Positions 43,705-51,909 of a stretch of DNA of 64,000 nucleotides are shown piece after piece. The notes beneath the pieces are model-generated. The model did not search any database and was not told the DNA's origin. It saw nothing but the letters and a program-made list of their open reading frames with translations. Source of the DNA: Litorimonas sp947503715 (GTDB lineage: Bacteria; Pseudomonadota; Alphaproteobacteria; Caulobacterales; Maricaulaceae); NCBI RefSeq assembly GCF_050271975.1, contig NZ_CP189850.1:744001-808000 (forward strand). Reading direction: 5' to 3'. The translations under genes and the position numbers were made by a program. Positions within the stretch are counted from its first letter, which is position 1; each line of letters begins with the position of its first letter.

Positions 43705-45582
43705 ATGAAACTGTTGTCCTCCTCTTTCATTGCGATGTCAGTCCTGCTGACCGCCGCTATGCCCGCTCTCGCGCAGTCTCTGACGCGGGCGGAGCAGACA
43801 GTCTGTGCCTCGCTGCGTCACTGTATGGATATCGTTACCCGACATGACGCGAGCGAGTTTGACTATGATGTGCTGACGCAGGAATTTCAGCGCTTTGGCG
43901 ACAAAGGCCGACGCGCGCTGTTGAGTGGACTGACCCGCGACGAGGCGAGATCGGAAATGGCGCTTCTGCTGTCCCGAACGGGGCCATTGGCGGCGGAAGA
44001 GGCGCGGGTCATTGATACGCTCTGGGCGGGTCCGAAGGCGGCGCTCGTCACGCCGCTCCTGCGGGACATGACGCTCGCCAACCGGAACCGCTGGGTTACG
44101 GGCCTGACCCATCCGGATGAGGCGGTGCGGAACTTTAGCCGTCGCCTTTTCCGGATGGATGAGACAGTTATGCAGGCGCCTTTTTCTGGCGAGCAGATTT
44201 CGATTATTCTGAAAGATATGTCGAATTCTCCCAGTGCGTTTCACGTAGCGCTGCTGTCCAAAATCCCCGCTGCGGGCCATGAAGCGGCGTTTGAGAAACT
44301 GCTCCTGACCGGCTTCAATACGACGGTTGTGTCCGCAGCCTATGACGCGCTCTATCGGGAGAATCCGTCTAACGCGTTCGCGTCCCTGATGCGGGCCATG
44401 CGGTCTGTGGAGACGCCGCGGCAGATAAATAATTTGGCCGGATTGCTGGCCGCCCGCCATGAAAGCCGAACCGACGGATTTTACGGAAAATTCGCGGTGG
44501 AGCTTTCCGGTGACCCTGAAATTCCGCCGCCAGCTCGCGCGGTTGCTTTGGATGGGTGGTTCAAGATCATGGCCGCAAGAAATAAATCCCAGTCGACATC
44601 GCCGCCCCTGCCACAGATGACACCCGCAAGGCTGGAGGCCTTGACCCTTTTGCTGACGGAACGCGCTGCTGATGTGACGGCCTATGCCCGCGTTCTGGAC
44701 GGCATAAATAACCCCGTCACCCAACCCGCGATTGACCGGATTTGGCGCTATGCAAAGCTGAATAATCTTGCAGATCGTGCCAGTCTTTTGAGAGCCGTTT
44801 TGGGAACGCCTCTGGAAGATTTTGCCATTCAGGATGCTCTGACATCCAGTGACATATCTTTGCTTCTGACGGGTATAAAGGCCGCGCAAACCCGCCCGAA
44901 ATTTCTGCCAGTGCTTCAGCAATTGGAAAACCATCCGCTCGTCGATATTGCCGTCGCCGCCCGCTTCGCACGGGACGGAAAGTTCGAAGATGGGACTCAG
45001 GCCTTTATACAGAAAAGACGTGTAGCGCTCCAATCTGCCGAAAGATGCCAATTGAACACTTTCGACATCCAAGATCTCGTCGCGCAAATGCCGTTCTTTG
45101 ACGAAGCACCCGTCAACACGACGGATGACTGGGTGAAGCGCGTGACGCGAAAGACACTCAACGCCGCCCACCCGACTAAATCCGGATGGTTGGCGTCTTA
45201 TTATCAAGGCGCGCAGAATGGAGCGCTCGTCTATTTCGATAACCAAACGGGCGAAGGCCGCAGAGTTGGAAATTTCCGCTCGCCCTTTGCCATTCTGCCG
45301 GACCGCCCGCTGCGTTTGGGCGAACGCGCCGACACATTCTGGATTGTCGACACGGCAGGTCATATGGGGGCGCGGCAAGACCTCTATCAATTGAAAATAA
45401 CGGGTGATAATTTTGATGTCCGACGCGTTGTCGAATTGCCGAATGATCCACGCGCCGTCTCTCTGGCGCAGAACGGCAATATTCTGGTGAGTTTCGAGAC
45501 TAAAAACAGACAAGATGTACAACCACCTCTCCGCATTTCGGCAGAGGGAAAAATCTCTCTGGCCTGCGGAAACGGGAGTTAA
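43705..45582 (+). CDS. Exported HEAT-like repeat protein of unknown function
   Basis: A 625-residue protein with a signal peptide ending 'AMPALAQ' (start at ATG 43705; GTG 43699 also possible). The mature protein is mostly helical with repeat-like units, for example 'WVTGLTHPDEAVRNFSRRLFRMDE', resembling HEAT/armadillo repeats, until about residue 430. A beta-rich C-terminal section (about 480-625, 'FVIVDTAGHMGARQDLYQLKI'-like strands) may be a propeller fragment. No catalytic motif was seen. It is followed after 3 bp by the Mrp ATPase gene. Function is unknown. Confidence 0.7.
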   Translation: MKLLSSSFIAMSVLLTAAMPALAQSLTRAEQTVCASLRHCMDIVTRHDASEFDYDVLTQEFQRFGDKGRRALLSGLTRDEARSEMALLLSRTGPLAAEEARVIDTLWAGPKAALVTPLLRDMTLANRNRWVTGLTHPDEAVRNFSRRLFRMDETVMQAPFSGEQISIILKDMSNSPSAFHVALLSKIPAAGHEAAFEKLLLTGFNTTVVSAAYDALYRENPSNAFASLMRAMRSVETPRQINNLAGLLAARHESRTDGFYGKFAVELSGDPEIPPPARAVALDGWFKIMAARNKSQSTSPPLPQMTPARLEALTLLLTERAADVTAYARVLDGINNPVTQPAIDRIWRYAKLNNLADRASLLRAVLGTPLEDFAIQDALTSSDISLLLTGIKAAQTRPKFLPVLQQLENHPLVDIAVAARFARDGKFEDGTQAFIQKRRVALQSAERCQLNTFDIQDLVAQMPFFDEAPVNTTDDWVKRVTRKTLNAAHPTKSGWLASYYQGAQNGALVYFDNQTGEGRRVGNFRSPFAILPDRPLRLGERADTFWIVDTAGHMGARQDLYQLKITGDNFDVRRVVELPNDPRAVSLAQNGNILVSFETKNRQDVQPPLRISAEGKISLACGNGS

Positions 45583-45585
45583 GTC

Positions 45586-46689
45586 ATGACCTATTCCGAA
45601 GACAAAGCGCTCAAAGCGCTGGGAGAAATCTCTGATCCGATTAAATCGGGCGACATTATCTCGGCAGGGCGGTTGGCGTCGCTTGAACTGGTAGACGGCA
45701 CTTTGCAGGCAGTGTTGCAAATTTCGCCGCCGGATGCAGACGCCTTCTTCCCTATCCGCACGCAAGCGCAAGAGGCCCTCGAAACACTGGACGGTGTGAA
45801 TAAAGCCCGCGTCATTCTCTCGGCCCATAAACAAGGGCCGCAGATCGGCGGCGCGCGCAAACGCGGAAATCCGCACCAGCCCAAACGTCCCGACGGTGTT
45901 CAGGGCGATGCGGATGTAAAACGGGTCATCGCGATTTCCTCGGCCAAGGGCGGCGTCGGCAAATCGACACTGGCGGCCAATCTTGCCGTGGCGCTGGCGA
46001 AGACCGGGATGAAAGTCGGGCTGCTGGATGCCGATATTCACGGGCCCAGCCTGCCCATGTTGATGGGGACTTCCGGCACACTCGCACGCGCCATTCCCGT
46101 GGGCGCGCGAAAAATCATCGTACCGGTCGAGGCGCACGGATTGAAAACCATGTCCATCGGATATTTGACGCCCAATGACGACCCCATCGTGTGGCGCGGG
46201 CCGATGGTGCAGGGCGCGATGTCGCGTATGCTCTGGGATGTGGATTGGGGCGAGTTGGACCTCCTCCTCATCGATATGCCGCCCGGTACGGGGGACGCGC
46301 AATTGGGCCTCGCACAAGACATCAAACCCGCGGGCGCGATCATTATTTCGACGCCGCAAGACCTTGCCCTGCTGGATGCGCGCAAAGGCGTGGCCATGTT
46401 CCGCAAGGTCGATATTCCGGTCCTCGGCCTGATTGAAAACATGGCTGTTTTTACTTGCCCGACCTGCGGCAGTGCGCATCATATTTTTGGTACAGGCGGT
46501 GCAAAGCGTGACGCGGAAGCGATGGACGTGCCCTATCTCGGCGCGGCCCCGCTCCACATGGATATCCGCGCCAGCGGTGATGCGGGCGAGCCCGTTGCGA
46601 AAAATGACGGCGAGATTGCAGATATCTTTGCAACGCTGGCCAAAACAGTCTTTGATAAAATTGAACAGAATGAGGGAGAGACGACATGA
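45586..46689 (+). CDS. mrp: Mrp/NBP35-family iron-sulfur cluster carrier ATPase
   Basis: A 367-residue P-loop protein. An N-terminal MIP18/DUF59-like domain (about 5-85, 'ALKALGEISDPIKSGDIISAGRL') precedes the Walker A 'AKGGVGKST' (K126), 'LLDADIHGPSLPMLMG' and 'LLIDMPPGTGDAQLGL'. 'CPTCGSAHHIFG' near residue 290 carries the CxxC that bridges a [4Fe-4S] cluster. It delivers Fe-S clusters in the cytoplasm. It overlaps the following SDR gene by 4 bp. Confidence 0.95.
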   Translation: MTYSEDKALKALGEISDPIKSGDIISAGRLASLELVDGTLQAVLQISPPDADAFFPIRTQAQEALETLDGVNKARVILSAHKQGPQIGGARKRGNPHQPKRPDGVQGDADVKRVIAISSAKGGVGKSTLAANLAVALAKTGMKVGLLDADIHGPSLPMLMGTSGTLARAIPVGARKIIVPVEAHGLKTMSIGYLTPNDDPIVWRGPMVQGAMSRMLWDVDWGELDLLLIDMPPGTGDAQLGLAQDIKPAGAIIISTPQDLALLDARKGVAMFRKVDIPVLGLIENMAVFTCPTCGSAHHIFGTGGAKRDAEAMDVPYLGAAPLHMDIRASGDAGEPVAKNDGEIADIFATLAKTVFDKIEQNEGETT

Positions 46690-47462
46690 AGAACTTATTT
46701 TCAGTAGAGGGTAAAGTGGCCGTCGTGACAGGTGGGTCCAGCGGGATTGGCGCGATGATGGCACAGGGCCTCCTCGAAGGCGGTGCCAAAGTTTACATCA
46801 CCGCGCGCAAGGTTGAGCGGCTGATGAAAAAAGCCGAAGAGCTGTCCGCTTACGGCGAGTGCGTTGCCATTCCGGGGGATATGTCCTCTGTCGAAGGGAT
46901 TGAAGCTTTCGTGAAAGCGCTCTCTGAACAAGAAGATCACATCGATATCCTGATTAATAATGCGGGCGCAAACTGGGTCGCGCCGATTGATATTTTCCCT
47001 GAAAATGGCTGGGATAAAGTCATGGATATCAATGTGAAATCCATGTTCTTCATGACACAGAAATGCCTGCCGCTCCTGTCCAAAGGGACAGATACTGATC
47101 CGTCCCGTGTCATCCTGATTTCCTCCATTCACGGTCTCTCCAACCCGGGATTGCCGAGCTATTCTTACTCCGCCAGCAAGGCGGCCTGCGCGCATCTCAC
47201 CCGACATCTCGCGACGGATCTGGCGGGTCGAAACATCAATGTGAACGGAATTGCGCCCGGCTTCTTTCCATCCGATATGACGAAAAGCCTGACCGAGGAT
47301 GAGGCCGTGAATAAAATGGTTGTGTCCAAGATACCTCGCGCCCGTATGGGGCAGCCGGAAGATATCGCCGGAACGGCGCTCTATCTCTGCTCCCGCGCAG
47401 GCGCGTGGACTTGCGGGCATACGATCGTGCTCGACGGCGGCATGACCGCACGTTCGGATTGA
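46686..47462 (+). CDS. Short-chain dehydrogenase/reductase
   Basis: A 258-residue classical SDR. 'VAVVTGGSSGIGAMMAQGL' (TGxxxGIG cofactor motif), 'NNAGANWV' and the catalytic tetrad region 'ILISSIHGLSNPGLPSYSYSASKAACAHLTRHLA' (S...Y-x-x-x-K) are all visible. The SDR closest in style is a gluconate or 3-oxoacyl type reductase; the substrate is not shown. Its ATGA overlaps the mrp stop, so both are co-translated. It ends just before the long repeat-bearing intergenic region. Confidence 0.9.
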   Translation: MKNLFSVEGKVAVVTGGSSGIGAMMAQGLLEGGAKVYITARKVERLMKKAEELSAYGECVAIPGDMSSVEGIEAFVKALSEQEDHIDILINNAGANWVAPIDIFPENGWDKVMDINVKSMFFMTQKCLPLLSKGTDTDPSRVILISSIHGLSNPGLPSYSYSASKAACAHLTRHLATDLAGRNINVNGIAPGFFPSDMTKSLTEDEAVNKMVVSKIPRARMGQPEDIAGTALYLCSRAGAWTCGHTIVLDGGMTARSD

Positions 47463-47479
47463 GGGTATAACTTCATGTT

Positions 47480-47608
47480 GTCACCCCGCACTTGATGCGT
47501 GACGAAGATATTTGATTGATAATCAAATATCGAGGAACCGAAGGGCAAAGCCCTTCGGCGCGACACTGCAATCGACTCACAGAATTGATTGCGGGCGTTC
47601 CGCGCCTC
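47480..47608 (+). repeat. Structured inverted repeat, copy 1
   Basis: A 129-bp unit that recurs inverted at 48175-48305. It contains, in order, 'CCCGCACTTGATGCG', a palindrome GATATTTGATT-gat-AATCAAATATC (47507-47531), a hairpin CCGAAGGGC-aaa-GCCCTTCGG (47538-47558), a hairpin GCAATC...GATTGC (47568-47592) and GGGCG...CGCGCC. Stems differ from copy 2 but remain paired. Confidence 0.85.
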
Positions 47609-48174
47609 GGAACTGTTGAGTTCCTGTATCTCTTAGTTATGTCCGTTTGTTTCGTTTTTAATCTCAAAAAAAACGGGATGTCCGCGTGGGTATTCAGGGT
47701 TCTGGTCGCAAACCAGGGTTAAAGCTAAGTTTTCGAACCCCAACGGGCCCACGCGGCGATGCCTTTTCGCACTAACGGCCGAACCATTCAGTCGGGGAAC
47801 GATCAGCTCTCGATAGGCCACCCAAGCTCGAGGACGTTAACCCTTCCGCTCCAATGACAAGCACCGCTTCTTTCCGAACAAGCCAACGATCGCTTGGTCG
47901 CCCGTTGAAAGAAGACAGCTTTAAAATTGCACAACTCTCAGGGGGTGTGGACGCAGTTTTTGAAATAAATCCCAATCCCCGTTTATAGCGGGTCTGAGAG
48001 ACGAGGAAAGTTGAGAATTTTATAACTCAATCCACACCTTCAAAAACGTCATAACCGAGGATTATCTTTTTAAGCGTCATTATTTCCTCTCCTCGTTGTT
48101 TTGAAAAAACAACATAGGGAGAGGATCATGCCGCCTTTTGTTTGCTTGCAAACAATTGGCGGCTGTGGGGTGAG
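47609..48174. other. Gene-free structured region between repeat copies
   Basis: About 570 bp with no convincing plus-strand gene. CCGCGTGGG (47692-47700) can pair with CCCACGCGG (47748-47756) around a CTGGT...ACCAG hairpin. Further on, CTCTCAG/CTGAGAG, GGTGTGGA/TCCACACC and TTTTTGAA/TTCAAAAA pairs occur in crossing order, as in pseudoknots. A 17-codon minus-strand frame (48027-48080) has a strong GAGGAGAGGA upstream. I could not match this to tmRNA, 6S, SRP or RNase P RNA. Confidence 0.5.
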
Positions 48175-48305
48175 GGGGCGCGAAACGCCCGTAATTGACC
48201 CTGAGCGTCAATTACAGTGTAGCGCCGAAAGGCTTTGCCTTTCGGTTCCTTGTCATTTGATTGATAATCAAATGCCTACGTGACCCCGCATCAAGTGCGA
48301 GATGA
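48175..48305 (-). repeat. Structured inverted repeat, copy 2
   Basis: Inverted partner of 47480-47608. Hairpins: GGGCG-cgaaa-CGCCC, GTAATTGAC...GTCAATTAC (48191-48215), CCGAAAGGC-ttt-GCCTTTCGG (about 48225-48245) and CATTTGATT-gat-AATCAAATG (48254-48274). Stem bases differ from copy 1 with matched changes on both arms. Confidence 0.85.
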
Positions 48306-48339
48306 CAATATAAGGCTTTCTCCACCCGCCGACTTATCC

Positions 48340-48373
48340 AAAAAAAGACCCGGCGCTCGAAAGCCACCGGGTC
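48340..48373 (-). terminator. Intrinsic terminator with no assigned gene upstream
   Basis: On the minus strand GACCCGG (48373-48367) pairs with CCGGGTC (48353-48347), then seven T follow. The upstream 200 bp on that strand (48374-48580) contain no credible CDS but several hairpins, so a small RNA ending here is possible; it could also terminate the gene at 48584-49906. Confidence 0.75.
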
Positions 48374-48583
48374 GATAGGGTCTCCACATCAAGGGGAAAG
48401 TCGATGTATGCTCTCTCATATCCAGTTTCCGTCGTCCGTCCCCGGAAATCATATGCACAGGTGCAGGTTCCACGCCTTTGCCACGCGGCAGGGCGCAGAT
48501 CTTCAGGATTCGGACAGATTCTGTGCGTGGGGGTTTGGTTGTCGCGTCGGGACTTTAAAAGCGCCGTCTTAAAATGAGGGTTT

Positions 48584-49906
48584 TTAAGCGTTTAGGGCGT
48601 CCCACAAAACATTATCTTCACCCAACCACCCCTCTGCAATTACGACACCGCGATGATCAATAATTAAATTAGTTGGAGCGGAGGTAATATCTAAAGCTTG
48701 TGCAAGTTTGTCTTCGACATCATGCAGAAGACTCACTTTTATGCCTCCTTTCTGCAGTGCAGGCTCCATAATTGGAAGCGGGAGGTCTCGGGATCGACTG
48801 GAGTCCCAAGCTGTTACAATATGGACTTCTTGGAAGGCTTCTAGGCGCAACAAAGGAATGAGAGCTCTGTTGAAACCTTCGACATACGGACCGTTCGTTC
48901 GGTAGGCGGACATGAGGACCAAAAGTATAAATTGACCTTGGGAGAGTGCTGCAACCTGCTCACTTAGCGATACGCGTCCAGACTCTTGCTTGAAACGTCC
49001 TGCTGGATCAACGCGTGGAAGATCATAACTTGGCTGCATATCCAGAAAGGATGAAGGGGGTGGTGTGACATCTGTATTCGTCAGTGCGGATAAACGACGA
49101 TATAATTCTTTCACATCCGGCGCCATCTCTATCCCGCGCTCAATATACGTGATGGCCATGTTGGGATTAAAGCGGGCTTCTGCTAATAAAGCGCGTGTAT
49201 CTTCCATCGCCGCGAATGCGTTCATCATGCCGCTATCACCTGTTTGCTCAAAATGTGCATCGACTTGCGCTTGAACGTAAGACGCGCGTTCCATTTGACC
49301 GGCTTCTGCCGCGCAAAGAGCCAACCATCCAAAGAAACCTGGCCAAATATTTTCTGGTGGTGGGAGAGGTGATTTGGGAGAAATTGTTTGTGGGAGCGGT
49401 CCGTCAAATGGATTTCCATTCAAATCGCGTAATCGTATCAGATAGGCCTCAAAGGGAATCCACAAATCGGCGAGGGCTTGACGGTCTCCGGCCTCCCAGA
49501 AGGTTGCGACCTCTGATGGGTCAGGGTCACCATTTCGGAGGATGGCGATGAAACTTTGCAAGCTGTTTTTTAAACGAAGGCCGTAGGGAAATTGGGCGCC
49601 TTTAACTTTGAAAATTTCGTGGGTGGATGGTCTAAAAAAACTAAACTTATGAGCGCGTCCGAGTAGTCGCGGTGTGAAAGTTTTGTCCAAATCGTCTTCG
49701 TCAAAGATACCGCCATTTATTTCATAGAGAATATCATCAACCTGAATCCCCAAATGGCTGGCGGGACTGCGAGGATGTACAGAGCTGACAATCATTCCCG
49801 TAAAAGCCAGCGTGTCGACGCTTAGGTTTTTTATTTTACTTGTGGAGACTGTGTATTCTGCTGCAACCCAATCTGCCACACTGCCATATGATTTTGTTCT
49901 AGCCAT
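48584..49906 (-). CDS. PDZ-domain protein with TPR-like and thioredoxin-like regions
   Basis: A 440-residue protein, probably cytoplasmic because no signal is seen. Residues about 20-85 look like a PDZ domain ('TGMIVSSVHPRSPASHLGIQVDDILYEING'). The middle (about 155-280) is helical with TPR-like units ('FNPNMAITYIERGIEMAPDVKELYRRL'). The C-terminal 130 residues resemble a thioredoxin/TlpA fold ('GQFILLVLMSAYRTNGPYVEGFNRALIPLLRLEAFQEVHIVTAWD...APTNLIIDHRGVVIAEGWLG') in which the usual CxxC position is Y-R-T-N, so it cannot act as a dithiol oxidoreductase. The gene is AT-richer than its neighbours. The start is 2 bp from the cobT stop. Function unknown. Confidence 0.75.
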   Translation of the reverse strand: MARTKSYGSVADWVAAEYTVSTSKIKNLSVDTLAFTGMIVSSVHPRSPASHLGIQVDDILYEINGGIFDEDDLDKTFTPRLLGRAHKFSFFRPSTHEIFKVKGAQFPYGLRLKNSLQSFIAILRNGDPDPSEVATFWEAGDRQALADLWIPFEAYLIRLRDLNGNPFDGPLPQTISPKSPLPPPENIWPGFFGWLALCAAEAGQMERASYVQAQVDAHFEQTGDSGMMNAFAAMEDTRALLAEARFNPNMAITYIERGIEMAPDVKELYRRLSALTNTDVTPPPSSFLDMQPSYDLPRVDPAGRFKQESGRVSLSEQVAALSQGQFILLVLMSAYRTNGPYVEGFNRALIPLLRLEAFQEVHIVTAWDSSRSRDLPLPIMEPALQKGGIKVSLLHDVEDKLAQALDITSAPTNLIIDHRGVVIAEGWLGEDNVLWDALNA

Positions 49907-49907
49907 T

Positions 49908-51725
49908 TTACCGTCTCGGCCGTTCATCAAACAATTCCGCCAGCTTCTCCGTCATCGCCCCACCGAGCTGCTCCACATCCAAAATCGTGATCGCTTTTTT
50001 ATACCAGCGGGTCACGTCATGGCCGATGCCGATGGCGACGAGTTCGACTTCGCTTCGGTTCTCGATTTTATCGATCATCATGCGGAGGTGGTTTTCCAAC
50101 AGGCCGGATTTATTCTGGCTCTGCGTCGCGTCATCCACGGGGGCGCCGTCGGAAATGACCATCAGGATGCGTCTCTGTTCGGGGCGAGACATCAGGCGGC
50201 GGTAAGCCCAGTCGAGCGCTTCGCCGTCAATATTTTCCTTCAACAGACCTTCACGCATCATCAGGCCAAGATTTCGTTTCGCGCGACGCCACGGCATGTC
50301 TGCGGCCTTATAGACGATATGGCGGAGGTCGTTCAGGCGGCCCGGGCGGGGCGGTTTACCCGCCGCCATCCAATCCTGAAAACTCTTGCCGCCCTTCCAG
50401 GCGCGGGTCGTGAAGCCGAGAATTTCGGCTTTGACGCCGCAGCGTTCCAATGTCCGCGCCATAATATCGGCGGTGACGGCAGCGACCATGATGGGGCGTC
50501 CGCGCATAGAGCCGGAATTATCTATCAGGATCGTCACGACCGTATCGCGGAAATCGGTTTCCTTTTCTTCCTTGAAGGTCAGGGCGCTCATTGGATCAAT
50601 AATCACACGGGTCAGGCGCGCGGTGTCGAGCATGCCTTCTTCCAGATCAAAGGTCCAAGAGCGTTGTTGCTGCGCGAGGAGGCGGCGTTGCAGACGATTG
50701 GCGAGGCGGGAAATCGCCCCGCTTAGGCCCTGCATATGGCCGTCCAGATAGCCGCGCAGACGTTCCAACTCTTCGACTTCACAGAGCTCTTCCGCCTTGA
50801 TGACCTCATCATGGTTCGTCGTGTAGACGGTGTAGGGGTCGGGCAGATTGGTCGGTTGCGGGCGTTGCGGATTGGCGTCGGGGGACTGTTCGGCATCGTC
50901 CTGCTCGCCGTCAATATTTTCGGCATCGACCATATCCTGTGGATCAGAGTCCTGGTCTTCCATCGCATCAGCATCGGAGACTTCGGTTTGACCGGGCTCG
51001 TCTTCTTGTTCGGAATCCGGCGTTTCGTTATTATCCTGCTCTTGTTCGTTCTCCTTGGACTCGTCGTCCTGCTCGTCCTCTTCCTCTGAATTGGCCCGTT
51101 CATCCCCGAGGTCGAAATCCGCGATGAGGTCCTGCACGAATTGACCAAACGCATGTTGGTCGTCCAGCACACTCGCAAGGTCATCCATGCGCCCTGCCGC
51201 CTTCATCTCGATCTCGTCCCGCCAGGCGGCCATGATGCCGTTGGTCGTCGCGGGCAATTCGCGGCCCGTCAATTTTTCACGCGCATAGAGGCCGACCGCC
51301 TCGGCAAAGGAGGTGTCGTCCATCGCGATATCGGCCTTGTCAAAGCCGCGCTTCTTCGCCCGCGCCGACAGTGCCGCCATCAGGTTATCACCGAGACCGG
51401 AGAGATGCTTCCCGCCCAGCGCTTCAACCCGCGCCTGTTCCATCGCTTCGAACACCTGCCGCGCGGGACCCGATTGCGGTTGATTGCCCGCATGGACATC
51501 TTTGTCATGCAGGGCGAGGCGGAGGGCCAGACCATCGGCTTCGCCGCGTGCCTTCGCAATTAATTCGGGTTTTGGTTTGGGTGGCAGCGAGGGCAGCATG
51601 ACCTGATCCCGCACAATCCCCGCCACATCCCCGCCAAAAGACACGTCCAGCTCAGGCTCACCGGAGATGGCCTTGGTCGAGGCGGAGAGGGCGCGTTTGA
51701 AATTATCGAGGGGTGTGGCGGTCAA
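49908..51725 (-). CDS. cobT: Cobaltochelatase subunit CobT
   Basis: A 605-residue protein. An N-terminal helical CobT domain (about 1-215), a long acidic Glu/Asp/Gln linker (about 217-290), and a C-terminal VWA domain (about 380-600) with a MIDAS 'TILIDNSGSMRG' (D-x-S-x-S) and 'ISDGAP'. With CobS (AAA+) it forms the chaperone complex that drives cobalt insertion by CobN in aerobic cobalamin synthesis. CobN is not in this window. CobS lies 2.1 kb away on the same strand, with two unrelated genes in between, a slightly loosened arrangement. Confidence 0.95.
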   Translation of the reverse strand: MTATPLDNFKRALSASTKAISGEPELDVSFGGDVAGIVRDQVMLPSLPPKPKPELIAKARGEADGLALRLALHDKDVHAGNQPQSGPARQVFEAMEQARVEALGGKHLSGLGDNLMAALSARAKKRGFDKADIAMDDTSFAEAVGLYAREKLTGRELPATTNGIMAAWRDEIEMKAAGRMDDLASVLDDQHAFGQFVQDLIADFDLGDERANSEEEDEQDDESKENEQEQDNNETPDSEQEDEPGQTEVSDADAMEDQDSDPQDMVDAENIDGEQDDAEQSPDANPQRPQPTNLPDPYTVYTTNHDEVIKAEELCEVEELERLRGYLDGHMQGLSGAISRLANRLQRRLLAQQQRSWTFDLEEGMLDTARLTRVIIDPMSALTFKEEKETDFRDTVVTILIDNSGSMRGRPIMVAAVTADIMARTLERCGVKAEILGFTTRAWKGGKSFQDWMAAGKPPRPGRLNDLRHIVYKAADMPWRRAKRNLGLMMREGLLKENIDGEALDWAYRRLMSRPEQRRILMVISDGAPVDDATQSQNKSGLLENHLRMMIDKIENRSEVELVAIGIGHDVTRWYKKAITILDVEQLGGAMTEKLAELFDERPRR

Positions 51726-51909
51726 TGGGGATAGCTATGATGTTGTGAGTGAACTGCTGGGACAGCATAAACAGGTTTATACGAGATATAAACCGCGCAG
51801 ATGCGCACGGAAGAGTGAGTAGATTAATAACACAGCCCTGACGGTGACGTGACTGTCATGTCTGGCTTCGTGAGTTCCCTAACGCAGTGCTTTGTGCAGA
51901 TAATGGGCT

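Noticed and set aside
43738..46764. Uninterrupted 1008-codon frame on the minus strand
   Set aside because: It is antisense to the HEAT-like protein, mrp and the start of the SDR gene, whose products are recognisable. The antisense protein is rich in R/H/Q with no signal, motif or family resemblance; it is a by-product of GC-rich codon use.
47609..48174. tmRNA, 6S, SRP RNA or RNase P RNA
   Set aside because: I searched for the tag codons, the GGTTCGA T-arm in a foldable position, SRP GGAA motif and RNase P GAGGAAAGTCC; none fit. Left as an unassigned structured region.
48128..48283. Small plus-strand ORF with GGGAGAGG upstream
   Set aside because: It runs through the structured repeat copy 2 and its composition follows the repeat hairpins, so it is not a conserved gene.
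47480..48305. Retron msr-msd
   Set aside because: The repeats suggested it, but no reverse transcriptase is nearby.
48291..48473. Minus-strand 60-codon ORF
   Set aside because: It reads through the terminator stem and T tract, so it is unlikely to be translated as a gene.
49812..50726. Plus-strand 304-codon frame antisense to cobT
   Set aside because: CobT is clear with MIDAS and acidic linker; the antisense product has no recognisable feature.
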